In this document: piece after piece, positions 1-5,537 of the stretch | Numbering within the stretch: the first letter of the stretch is position 1 | Layout of the letters: each line of letters opens with the position of its first letter | NCBI GenBank assembly: GCA_007130675.1 | Contig: SLSB01000160.1 | Span: forward strand, 1-5,537 | Reading direction: 5' to 3' | DNA from: Candidatus Hydrogenedentota bacterium | GTDB lineage: Bacteria; Hydrogenedentota; Hydrogenedentia; Hydrogenedentales; SLHB01 | DNA length: 5,537 bases | Notes under the pieces: model-generated | Seen by the model: the letters and a program-made list of their open reading frames with translations, nothing else | Database searches by the model: none | What the model was told of the DNA's origin: nothing | Position numbers and translations under genes: made by a program

Positions 1-139
1 ATGTCAGCCCTTCAACCTGGCCACCCTTGGGATTAACGGGGTAGACGGTCCAGCCGCCGTCTTTGAATGCCCGTACGGCCTTATTCCCGTACTTGCTCTT
101 GTCGTTCGATGCGCCCACAATTACGATGGTCTTGCTCAT
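1..139 (-). CDS. CoA-binding domain protein (YccU-like), N-terminal fragment
   Basis: Only the first 46 residues are visible; the gene runs off the left edge. The start is ATG at 137-139, preceded by GGGAG (146-150) at a 6-base distance, a good ribosome binding site. The protein opens with MSKTIVIVGASNDKSKYGNK, a beta strand followed by a Gly-Ala-Ser nucleotide-binding turn and a KYG motif, and continues with a helix and a second strand containing VYPVNP. This order (GAS, KYG, VYPVNP) is typical of the small CoA-binding Rossmann proteins of the CoA_binding_2/YccU type, usually about 120-150 residues long. Those proteins are cytoplasmic, and their physiological role is mostly unknown. The gene lies 76 bases downstream of the exported protein gene on the same strand; candidate promoter elements in that gap suggest it may have its own transcript. 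Family assignment is fairly confident despite truncation; a larger acyl-CoA synthetase-type fusion cannot be excluded. Confidence 0.82.
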   Translation of the reverse strand, partial: MSKTIVIVGASNDKSKYGNKAVRAFKDGGWTVYPVNPKGGQVEGLT

Positions 140-215
140 GGCATTCTCCCGTCCGGTTGTATGCCCGTGGATTGTCAAGACAAATGATACCACGGTGCAG
201 GAGCGTGTCTGTTTA
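140..215 (-). promoter_or_regulatory. Candidate promoter region with nested dyad upstream of the CoA-binding gene
   Basis: On the minus strand this gap holds TATCAT (184-189) preceded by TGG (190-192), an extended -10-like element about 38 bases before the predicted 5' untranslated region would end at the ATG. No convincing -35 lies upstream of it. A perfect TTGACA (173-178) is also present but has no matching -10 at 16-18 bases. The same stretch carries nested inverted repeats: outer CCGTGG (165-170) with CCACGG (190-195), and inner TTGTC (172-176) with GACAA (179-183). These could be an operator over the promoter or a hairpin ending the upstream gene. No run of T follows on the minus strand, which weakens the terminator reading. 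The assignment is tentative. Confidence 0.35.
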
Positions 216-1061
216 TCAGAAGTAACGTTTGACGCCCACCGTGTATGCCGGGCCGTCAAAATCGTACGCTCTGTCGAGAAAGAAGTTGTATCCGGCGTTG
301 CAAGTCAGGTGTGTGCGGCGGGTCAAGGGGACATCGACACCGAGATTGAGCCCGAAGCTCGATACCAGCCACGCGTCGTCTTGCTTGTAACTGATGATAT
401 TGCCGAACGGCTTGAAGCCGACCTTGACCTTGGCCTCGTAGAGCGCGTAGACATAGGTATAGCGGAATCCCACCACCGGCCTGGCGCCCAGAAACCGCTC
501 GCGCCACCGGGTCCGCTCCTTCTGTTCGACTTGTCCGAGAGGTAGGAAATCGAGCCCGAGGCCCGCATAGGCCGCCCCGCGTTTGATCTCGAAATCGGTG
601 TGAAGCGGAAACAACAGGATGCTGGGGTCCGTGGCTTTGGTGCGCACTTTGCCCGCAGAATAGCCGCACTGGAAAAACAGGGTCCAATGGGGTGACAACA
701 CACGGCCCACGCCAAAATGCGGCGGCCAGATCAGGTAGTCGTCGCGCAGATCGCCGATCGTGTACACATCATCAAACGTGGGGGCAAGCGTCCGCATGGC
801 CGGGTTGAAGTACCGCCGGATAGGTTCTTCGCTCTCGAGCTTTGGATGCGTATTAACCAGGGCGAACAACCAGAACCATTTCGCAGGGTCGTACTGTTCG
901 GCAGCGTCAAGCGCGGCTAATGCTGACACATCCACGGTGTCCTCATAAGGCCCTTGCAGGTCTTCCGCGGCCAGCGCGGCCATAGCCGTCAGGTGCGCCG
1001 CCAGTATGCACACGCCCACGTGCATGGCGCCGCTTCCACGCTTGGTCAGGTATCTTGTCAC
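216..1061 (-). CDS. Exported protein of unknown family, predicted outer-membrane-type beta-barrel
   Basis: I do not recognise a named family. The start taken is GTG at 1059-1061, because a purine-rich AAGGGGAG lies just upstream and because this start gives the signal peptide a basic n-region (R3, K7, R8). ATG at 1023-1025 (residue 13) is the alternative. Residues about 13-32 form a hydrophobic segment ending ALAA before ED, a probable Sec signal peptide of about 32 residues. The mature part starts with a helical stretch (45-90, with KWFWLFALVN), and from about residue 113 shows alternating hydrophobic/polar strands rich in Gly and aromatics, such as FGVGRV, WTLFFQCGYS, AAYAGLGLDF, PVVGFRYTYVY, SSFGLNLGVDV and HLTCNAGYNFF. 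It ends in Phe, as many outer-membrane barrel proteins do. About eight strands would fit a small barrel. The role is unknown; it may be a porin-like or structural surface protein. It is divergent from ilvD and upstream of the CoA-binding gene on the same strand. Confidence 0.72.
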   Translation of the reverse strand: MTRYLTKRGSGAMHVGVCILAAHLTAMAALAAEDLQGPYEDTVDVSALAALDAAEQYDPAKWFWLFALVNTHPKLESEEPIRRYFNPAMRTLAPTFDDVYTIGDLRDDYLIWPPHFGVGRVLSPHWTLFFQCGYSAGKVRTKATDPSILLFPLHTDFEIKRGAAYAGLGLDFLPLGQVEQKERTRWRERFLGARPVVGFRYTYVYALYEAKVKVGFKPFGNIISYKQDDAWLVSSFGLNLGVDVPLTRRTHLTCNAGYNFFLDRAYDFDGPAYTVGVKRYF

Positions 1062-1244
1062 CGCTCCCCTTCTGCCGGGTGTTCGATAGGTCTGTTGTCC
1101 CGGTTCCTATTGCTTGCATCCCTGGTATGGTGGCGTGGCGCGCTTCGCGGTTCCCCCCGAGGATTTGGCGTGTCCGTTTCATGAAGAGTATACTGTGTGT
1201 CTATCCGAAGTTGCCAGACCTCAACGAAAAGGACCTGTTTTGCC
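1062..1244. other. Divergent intergenic spacer between the barrel gene and ilvD
   Basis: This 183-base stretch separates two genes transcribed outwards and contains no coding sequence that I can support. On the right-hand side it holds a sigma-70-like promoter for ilvD (1165-1194). On the left it holds the AAGGGGAG ribosome binding site of the barrel gene, next to its GTG start. I found no clear -10/-35 pair for the leftward gene. CCGGG (1075-1079) and CCCGG (1099-1103) form a short inverted repeat with a 19-base spacer that may be chance. I saw no leader peptide rich in Ile, Val or Leu and no T-box-like terminator hairpin before ilvD, so attenuation of the classical ilv type is not apparent. 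Confidence 0.6.
1165..1194 (+). promoter_or_regulatory. Sigma-70-like promoter of ilvD
   Basis: TTGGCG (1165-1170, four of six matches to the -35 consensus) is followed after 18 bases by TATACT (1189-1194, five of six matches to the -10 consensus). Transcription would begin near 1201 and give a 5' leader of about 45 bases before the ilvD ATG, with the AAGGA ribosome binding site at 1229-1233. Position and orientation fit ilvD well. A promoter starting near 1201 also argues against the upstream GTG at 1197 as the ilvD start. Confidence 0.6.
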
Positions 1245-2915
1245 ATGAGAAGCGATGCTGTCAAAAAAGGTTTTGAGCGCGCCCCGCACCGTTCGCTGCT
1301 GTGGGCGACCGGCCAGATAAAGTCCCGCGAAGATTTCGACAAACCGCTGATCGCCATTTGCAACAGTTTCGTAGAAATCATTCCGGGGCACGTGCATCTT
1401 GATGAACTCGGCAGACTGGCCAAAGAAGCCGTGCGCGAGGCGGGCGGCGTGCCCTTCGAGTTTAATACCATCGGCTTGTGTGACGGCATTGCCATGGGGC
1501 ACACCGGCATGAAATACAGCCTGCCGTCGCGCGAACTCATCGCGGATTGCGTCGAAAGCATGCTGCGGGCACACGTGTTCGACGGCATGGTGTGCATCCC
1601 CAATTGCGACAAGATTGTGCCTGGCATGCTGATGGCCACCATACGCTGCAATATTCCCACAATCTTCGTGTCGGGCGGCCCGATGGCGGCAGGCCGCGGC
1701 CGAGATGGGAAGGCGATTGACCTCATTACAGTGTTCGAGGGCGTTGGTGCTTACAAGCAGGGCAAACTCAGCGACTCCGAACTCGCCGAACTCGAGCAAA
1801 GCGCGTGCCCCGGATGCGGCTCGTGCTCGGGCATGTTCACCGCCAACTCGATGAACTGTCTCTGCGAAGCGCTCGGCATGGCGCTCCCAGGCAACGGAAG
1901 CCTGCTGGCGACCACCCGCGCACGCCGCGAACTCGTGAAGAAAGCGGCCAGACAGATTGTCAATCTTGTCGAAGCCGACATCAAACCCCGCGACATCATC
2001 ACGCCGAAGTCCATCGATAACGCATTTGCGCTCGATATGGCCATGGGGGGGTCGACCAACACCGTACTGCACACGTTGGCGATTGCCAGCGAGGGCGGCA
2101 TCGAGTATCCGCTCGAGCGGCTCAACGAGGTCGCGGCGCGTGTGCCCAATATCTGCAAGGTAGCGCCCTCGAGCAATGTGCATATGGAAGACGTAGACCG
2201 CGCGGGCGGTATCTCGGCCATTCTCGCCGAGCTGGCCAAGAAGGATGGCGTGTTGCATCTTGACTGCCCGACCGTTACACAGAAAACGCTCGGCGAGAAC
2301 ATCGCCGACGCAGCCACCAAAGACCCCGAGATCATCCGCACATTAGACAACCCCTATTCGGAAACCGGCGGATTGGCGATTCTTTTCGGCAATATCGCCC
2401 CCGAGGGCGCGGTGATCAAGGCGGCGGGTGTGGCGCCCGACATCCTCCAGCATACCGGCACGGCCATCTGTTTCGAGAGCGAAGAAGAAGCCATGGCCGG
2501 TATTCTCGGGGGCGAGGTCAAGGAAGGCCACGTCGTGGTCATCCGCTATGAGGGACCCAAAGGCGGCCCCGGCATGAAAGAAATGCTCTCGCCAACCTCG
2601 GCCATCATGGGTATGGGCCTCGGCAGCAAGGTAAGCTTGATCACCGACGGCCGTTTCTCAGGCGGCACGCGCGGCAACTGCATCGGCCACGTCAGCCCCG
2701 AGGCGGCCGCGGGCGGACCGATTGCCCTGCTCGAGGATGGCGACACCATCGAGATTGACATCCCCGCGCGCACGTTGAACGTGAAACTTAGCGACGCGGA
2801 ACTCGAGGAGCGGCGCAAGAAACTCGGGCCGCCGCCCGACCGCCAGTTGACCGGCTGGCTCAAACGCTATCAGCGCGTGGTCACCAGCGCCAACACCGGC
2901 GCGGTGCTGGAATAG
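1245..2915 (+). CDS. ilvD: Dihydroxy-acid dehydratase IlvD
   Basis: IlvD dehydrates 2,3-dihydroxy-isovalerate and 2,3-dihydroxy-3-methylvalerate to the 2-keto acids that lead to valine, leucine, isoleucine and pantothenate; it is a cytoplasmic Fe-S and Mg enzyme. The 556-residue protein has the usual family length. The ATG at 1245 is chosen because MRSDAVKKGFERAPHRSLL is the standard family start and AAGGA (1229-1233) precedes it by 11 bases; a GTG at 1197 would add 16 unrelated residues. Both family signatures are present: CDKIVPGMLMA (121-131) and SLITDGRFSGGT (464-475). Expected functional residues are D80, cluster cysteines C121 and C194 (GSCSGMFTANSMNC), D122 and K123 (normally carbamylated, Mg site), E446 in GGPGMKEM, and the proposed catalytic base S472. 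PGH at 47-49 has no Cys where [2Fe-2S] members have PCN, so it groups with the E. coli-type [4Fe-4S] form. No other ilv gene is adjacent within the window. The EDD and sugar-acid dehydratase relatives are less likely given the overall match. Confidence 0.97.
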   Translation: MRSDAVKKGFERAPHRSLLWATGQIKSREDFDKPLIAICNSFVEIIPGHVHLDELGRLAKEAVREAGGVPFEFNTIGLCDGIAMGHTGMKYSLPSRELIADCVESMLRAHVFDGMVCIPNCDKIVPGMLMATIRCNIPTIFVSGGPMAAGRGRDGKAIDLITVFEGVGAYKQGKLSDSELAELEQSACPGCGSCSGMFTANSMNCLCEALGMALPGNGSLLATTRARRELVKKAARQIVNLVEADIKPRDIITPKSIDNAFALDMAMGGSTNTVLHTLAIASEGGIEYPLERLNEVAARVPNICKVAPSSNVHMEDVDRAGGISAILAELAKKDGVLHLDCPTVTQKTLGENIADAATKDPEIIRTLDNPYSETGGLAILFGNIAPEGAVIKAAGVAPDILQHTGTAICFESEEEAMAGILGGEVKEGHVVVIRYEGPKGGPGMKEMLSPTSAIMGMGLGSKVSLITDGRFSGGTRGNCIGHVSPEAAAGGPIALLEDGDTIEIDIPARTLNVKLSDAELEERRKKLGPPPDRQLTGWLKRYQRVVTSANTGAVLE

Positions 2916-2936
2916 AGCCAGCGGCAGCAGCATCAT

Positions 2937-2974
2937 GCCCGGAGTGGCCGTCTTCTGCTCCGGGCGTTTCTTGC
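2937..2974 (+). terminator. Probable intrinsic terminator after ilvD
   Basis: GCCCGGAG (2937-2944) pairs perfectly with CTCCGGGC (2958-2965), giving an 8-base-pair GC-rich stem with a 13-base loop. GTTTCTT follows directly, which is a short, interrupted T-run. It lies 21 bases after the ilvD stop and before the ribosome binding site of the next gene. The modest T-run and the 77-base gap mean it may act as a partial terminator that lets some transcription continue into the downstream gene. No T-run is present on the other strand, so it would work rightward only. Confidence 0.6.
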
Positions 2975-2992
2975 GTATGAAAGGGATGCAGC

Positions 2993-4198
2993 ATGCCAGC
3001 TTCTGATCTACTCACGGCAGCCGCGGTGCCGCGCCCTATTCAGGTCGTTATCGACGATGTGGGCTGGTGGTCGGGTAAAGACGGCCACACCCGCAACGAG
3101 CCGTTTCGTACCGGTATGCCCCGCAATCACGTCCCCGAAGACTACGAGGCCATCGCACAACTGGGCCGCCGCCTCGGCATCCGCCCGTTGGCCGCGATGG
3201 TGTTGTGCGAATGGGACCGCGACAATATCCTGCGGCGCGAACCTACCTGCACGTGGCAAGGCGAAGCGTGGACCAATGCCTGTTGGCGGGGGCCGTGGCT
3301 CGAGCAGGCCGCCGAGGTGCTCGGGGCCAACCGCAACCATATAACGCTGGCCGTGCACGGCACCGGACACGAATTCTGGCAAGACGGCATCATCGAACGC
3401 GCGGAATGGCATGACGTACACGGCCGAATGCGGCCCGCGGGCACCGTGCGGCGTCATCTTGACCTCTTTGGTGACCTCCTCGAACAGAACGGCCTGGGTT
3501 CATTTCCAGAATACCTGGTTCCCGCAGCGTTCCTGCACCGCTTTGGGACCGATGAGGACGGATTCGCATCCATCGCGGCGGAATATGGCATTGAGGTCAT
3601 CTCGACGCCGTTCCACACCATGCATCGCGACCGTGAGCCGGAAGCGCCACACTTCGGCATTGATCATGGAGTGCTTACCATCGATCGCGGCGCTGATCTG
3701 TGTTCGTGGGATGCCGCGGCCCCCGAGCCCCAGGGAGCAATCACGGGCGTGGTCTGCGGTATGCACTGGCCCAACCTGCTGCACCTCGATCCCGCACACA
3801 ATGCCGAAGTGGTCGAGCGATGGGCAAGGTTCCTGACACCTTATGACACCGCATTGGACACCGTGCTTTCGGCGACCCCCGAGGCATGGGTGCGGCAGGC
3901 GCTGGCAAGGGAAGAAGTGTCGCTAGGACTCGATGCCGGTGTGTTTCGGGTGCACATCCACGGTCATTCCGGGAAACCTGCCCGCTACTCCGATATGCGG
4001 TTCGCTGTGCGCGTTCAGACCGCTGAGCCTGTGGCGTTTATAAGCGAAGACCATGCCAAGTTCTCGGTCCGCCGCATAGACACCCCGATGCCCGGGTGCA
4101 TATACGAACTCTCTTTCGCCCTTAACAACGACGGTCCCGCGAGCCGCCGCGAAATCCGCCTGAACGTGACAGCACAAAACTCCGGCGCACCACGCTAA
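2993..4198 (+). CDS. Polysaccharide deacetylase-like (NodB-type) metal-dependent hydrolase, uncharacterised
   Basis: The 401-residue protein starts at ATG 2993, with GAAAGGG (2979-2985) 7 bases upstream. It has no signal peptide or membrane segment, so it is probably cytoplasmic. The first about 290 residues look like a (beta/alpha)7 deacetylase fold. VVIDDVGWW (18-26) supplies the Asp pair of motif 1, VHGTGH (121-126) has the H-x3-H metal-ligand spacing of motif 2, YLVPAAF (174-180) resembles the motif 3 loop, and GMHWPNLLHL (256-265) supplies late histidines. It departs from classical CE4 enzymes: DDV in place of DDG and HGTGH in place of HSxxH. Residues 305-395 form a separate beta-rich module (RVHIHGHSG, YELSFALNNDG, REIRLNV) that looks like an Ig-like or carbohydrate-binding accessory domain. 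The substrate is unknown; removal of an acyl group from a sugar is plausible. It lies 77 bases after ilvD behind a probable terminator, and no separate promoter was identified. Confidence 0.7.
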   Translation: MPASDLLTAAAVPRPIQVVIDDVGWWSGKDGHTRNEPFRTGMPRNHVPEDYEAIAQLGRRLGIRPLAAMVLCEWDRDNILRREPTCTWQGEAWTNACWRGPWLEQAAEVLGANRNHITLAVHGTGHEFWQDGIIERAEWHDVHGRMRPAGTVRRHLDLFGDLLEQNGLGSFPEYLVPAAFLHRFGTDEDGFASIAAEYGIEVISTPFHTMHRDREPEAPHFGIDHGVLTIDRGADLCSWDAAAPEPQGAITGVVCGMHWPNLLHLDPAHNAEVVERWARFLTPYDTALDTVLSATPEAWVRQALAREEVSLGLDAGVFRVHIHGHSGKPARYSDMRFAVRVQTAEPVAFISEDHAKFSVRRIDTPMPGCIYELSFALNNDGPASRREIRLNVTAQNSGAPR

Positions 4199-4203
4199 CC
4201 GCG

Positions 4204-4241
4204 ATCTCTTACCAACTCAGGCGTGCCTGAGTTAGTGAGAT
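4204..4241. terminator. Long hairpin between convergent genes, candidate bidirectional terminator
   Basis: AACTCAGGC (4214-4222) and GCCTGAGTT (4225-4233) are a perfect 9-base inverted repeat with a 2-base centre; in RNA it would form 8 pairs with a CGTG tetraloop. It is extended by ATCTC (4204-4208) and GAGAT (4237-4241) across an unequal internal loop. It sits between the stop of the rightward deacetylase-like gene and the stop of the leftward beta-helix gene, the expected place for a shared terminator. Neither strand has a T-run after the stem, so it may be a Rho-assisted or 3'-end-protecting hairpin instead of a classical intrinsic terminator. Confidence 0.5.
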
Positions 4242-4243
4242 AT

Positions 4244-4265
4244 GCGGGCTACCCGGGTTACCCGC
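4244..4265. repeat. Second dyad overlapping the stop codon of the beta-helix gene
   Basis: GCGGG (4244-4248), the palindrome ACCCGGGT (4251-4258) and CCCGC (4261-4265) are arranged symmetrically around 4254/4255, with only the two 2-base spacers mismatched. It lies three bases from the neighbouring hairpin and includes the TAA stop (4258-4260) of the leftward gene. It may add to transcript ending or 3' stability in the leftward direction. Function is inferred from position only. Confidence 0.45.
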
Positions 4266-5537
4266 TCGTGACGAACCGCCACGCCCCCTCTTCCGCCACG
4301 CGGCTGCCGCGGTTCGAGCGGGACTGGTCGACGATGGCCTCGACCTGCCAGAGATACGCCTCGCCCGGCGCCAGGTCAGGCGTGACGATGTGGTTGCGCT
4401 GTGTTTCCACCTCGACGACCAGGTCTTCCATGGCCGCGTCTCTTGCAATACGCACCCGGTAGCGGTCGGCGTTGTAGGACGGGGTCCACCAGAATTGTGC
4501 TTCCCCGGCATCTACAGTACCGGCCCCGGCCTGCGGACCGAGCTTTCGAAACGGCAAGGGTCCCAATTCGGGCCGGTGTTCGTCTTGTTCTAGACCGATA
4601 TCCTCGAAGGGGATCCGTTCAAAGGGGATATCCTCGTTATCCGCCCCGTAAACCCGGTCGTAGACGTCCTCCGCCACCCAATTGAGTACGGGCGCATCGT
4701 CGCGCAGGGCGAAGTTCAGGTTGTCCGGATCCACAAAATCACTGAGGTCATCCTCGACCTCGAGATTGTTCCACCGGGGCGTGCCTTCGTTATACTCCTC
4801 GGCATAGGTTTCGTAGATGTAAGGATAGCGGCTGCGGTACGGGTCCTCGCTGATGTTCATCTCCGCGACCTTCTCGGGGAAGCCGTGGCCGTGCGGTTGG
4901 TCGGTGTGCATCTTGCTGATCGCCCGTCTGATCCCCTCGACGTCTCCCGGGCCGTCCTGAACAAGCTGGGGACTTTGGATGGCGATGTTGTTGGCGACGG
5001 ACGCGCCCCCGCCGCCGTGAAACTTGATCACGCCGGTCGACCCCGTTCTGTAGAAGACGTTTCCGAAGATCTTGGCCACATAGATGGTGTCGTCGTCGAG
5101 AAAGATGGCCTGCACGCCCGGTCCGCCTTCGTGTTGCAGGGTGAGATGATGGAAGAAGTTGTGACGGATAATGTTGCCCGCGAACGTGGGGTTGCGGCCG
5201 ACGTAGATCGACCCCATGTCCGAGATATCCTTGAGCACGTGATGGATTTCATTGAAGGCGAATTCGTGTTCGTTGCCCCCAAACGTGATGGCTTGATGCA
5301 GCGCATGGTGCATGTGGCTGTGCTCGACCCGATTGCCCACCCCGCCCACGCTGACCGCGGGATTGTAATGCTGAATCCAGCGGTTATAGCGGTGGATGTC
5401 ACAGTTGCGGACGAAATTCCCGGCCGGGGTGAGGCTCGCACGGTCGCCGCCGCTTAAGGTCACGCCGCCTTGGCCCACGTGATAGATGTCGCAGCCGACC
5501 ACGCCATGGTCTTGCCCTCCGTTGATCGCGATGGCCC
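4258..5537 (-). CDS. Right-handed parallel beta-helix protein with C-terminal Fn3-like domain, 5' end missing
   Basis: The reading frame is open to the right edge, giving 425 visible C-terminal residues; the GTG at 5500-5502 is an internal Val codon, since AIAINGGQDHG precedes it in frame and continues the beta-helix. Visible residues 1 to about 195 are beta-helix coils with repeated Asn/Gly/His-rich turns: CDIYHVGQGG, NRVEHSHMHH, HEFAFNEIHH, GSIYVGRNPTFAGNIIRHN, AIFLDDD, GNVFYRTG and ANNIAI. A linker follows (about 196-340), with SRYPYIYETY and the pattern NLNFALRDDAPVLNW...IPFEDIGLEQD, which I associate with bacterial beta-helix proteins of this type. The last 82 residues look like a fibronectin type III fold (YRVRIARD, LAPGEAYLWQVEAI, GAWRFVTSG). 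Related proteins are typically secreted and include polysaccharide lyases and glycoside hydrolases. No catalytic set can be assigned here; a binding or structural role is possible. The signal peptide and promoter would lie beyond the window. Confidence 0.88.
   Translation of the reverse strand, partial: AIAINGGQDHGVVGCDIYHVGQGGVTLSGGDRASLTPAGNFVRNCDIHRYNRWIQHYNPAVSVGGVGNRVEHSHMHHALHQAITFGGNEHEFAFNEIHHVLKDISDMGSIYVGRNPTFAGNIIRHNFFHHLTLQHEGGPGVQAIFLDDDTIYVAKIFGNVFYRTGSTGVIKFHGGGGASVANNIAIQSPQLVQDGPGDVEGIRRAISKMHTDQPHGHGFPEKVAEMNISEDPYRSRYPYIYETYAEEYNEGTPRWNNLEVEDDLSDFVDPDNLNFALRDDAPVLNWVAEDVYDRVYGADNEDIPFERIPFEDIGLEQDEHRPELGPLPFRKLGPQAGAGTVDAGEAQFWWTPSYNADRYRVRIARDAAMEDLVVEVETQRNHIVTPDLAPGEAYLWQVEAIVDQSRSNRGSRVAEEGAWRFVTSG

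Noticed and set aside
63..545. Plus-strand open frame of 160 codons across the left part of the window
   Set aside because: It overlaps two better-supported minus-strand genes, including the signal-peptide protein, and has no recognisable domain.
1075..1103. CCGGG/CCCGG inverted repeat in the divergent spacer
   Set aside because: Five-base arms with a 19-base spacer are expected by chance in GC-rich DNA.
1197..1244. Upstream GTG start for ilvD, adding 16 residues
   Set aside because: The family begins at MRSD, the probable transcript start is near 1201, and the added residues match nothing in the family.
1221..2258. Long open frame of 345 codons on the minus strand, opposite ilvD
   Set aside because: It is fully antisense to an unmistakable ilvD, its translation is rich in His, Arg and Ala with no domain pattern, and GC-rich genes commonly give such frames.
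4597..4636. Direct repeat of GATATCCTCG, 30 bases apart
   Set aside because: It lies within coding sequence and is explained by the repeated IPFE/EDI residues in the linker of the beta-helix protein.
4885..5457. Plus-strand open frame of 190 codons opposite the beta-helix gene
   Set aside because: The minus-strand frame has clear beta-helix and Fn3 patterns; this one is a Val/Asp/Ala-rich mirror of it.
5500..5502. GTG as the real start of the beta-helix gene
   Set aside because: The frame stays open to the window edge and the upstream residues AIAINGGQDHG continue the beta-helix repeat pattern.

Overview
The window is a GC-rich, chromosomal-looking stretch of bacterial DNA with five protein genes, two of them cut by the window edges. 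I see no tRNA, rRNA, CRISPR array, insertion sequence or phage gene. A protein with a signal peptide and a predicted outer-membrane-type beta-barrel suggests a diderm (Gram-negative) bacterium. A beta-helix/Fn3 protein next to a deacetylase-like protein fits the glycan-degrading genomes of groups such as Hydrogenedentota, Planctomycetota, Lentisphaerota or Verrucomicrobiota. That placement is an impression from protein style, not a phylogenetic result.

Layout from left to right. (1) The N-terminal 46 residues of a CoA-binding (YccU-like) Rossmann protein run on the minus strand off the left edge. (2) A 281-residue exported protein of unknown family lies on the minus strand, 76 bases upstream of gene 1. 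(3) A 183-base divergent spacer carries a good sigma-70-like promoter pointing right. (4) ilvD, dihydroxy-acid dehydratase, is on the plus strand and complete at 556 residues. (5) A short spacer with an intrinsic-terminator-like hairpin follows. (6) A 401-residue polysaccharide-deacetylase-like protein is on the plus strand. (7) A convergent spacer holds two adjacent dyads. (8) The C-terminal 425 residues of a right-handed parallel beta-helix protein with a terminal Fn3-like domain lie on the minus strand and run off the right edge.

Only ilvD has a firm function, in branched-chain amino acid and pantothenate precursor synthesis. It stands apart from other ilv/leu genes within the window. The deacetylase-like and beta-helix proteins may both act on carbohydrates, but they are convergent and do not share a transcript, so a joint role is speculation. 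Nothing here forms a clear novel multi-gene system. The most interesting items are the divergent deacetylase-like protein, the unclassified barrel protein and some unexplained dyad symmetries between genes.
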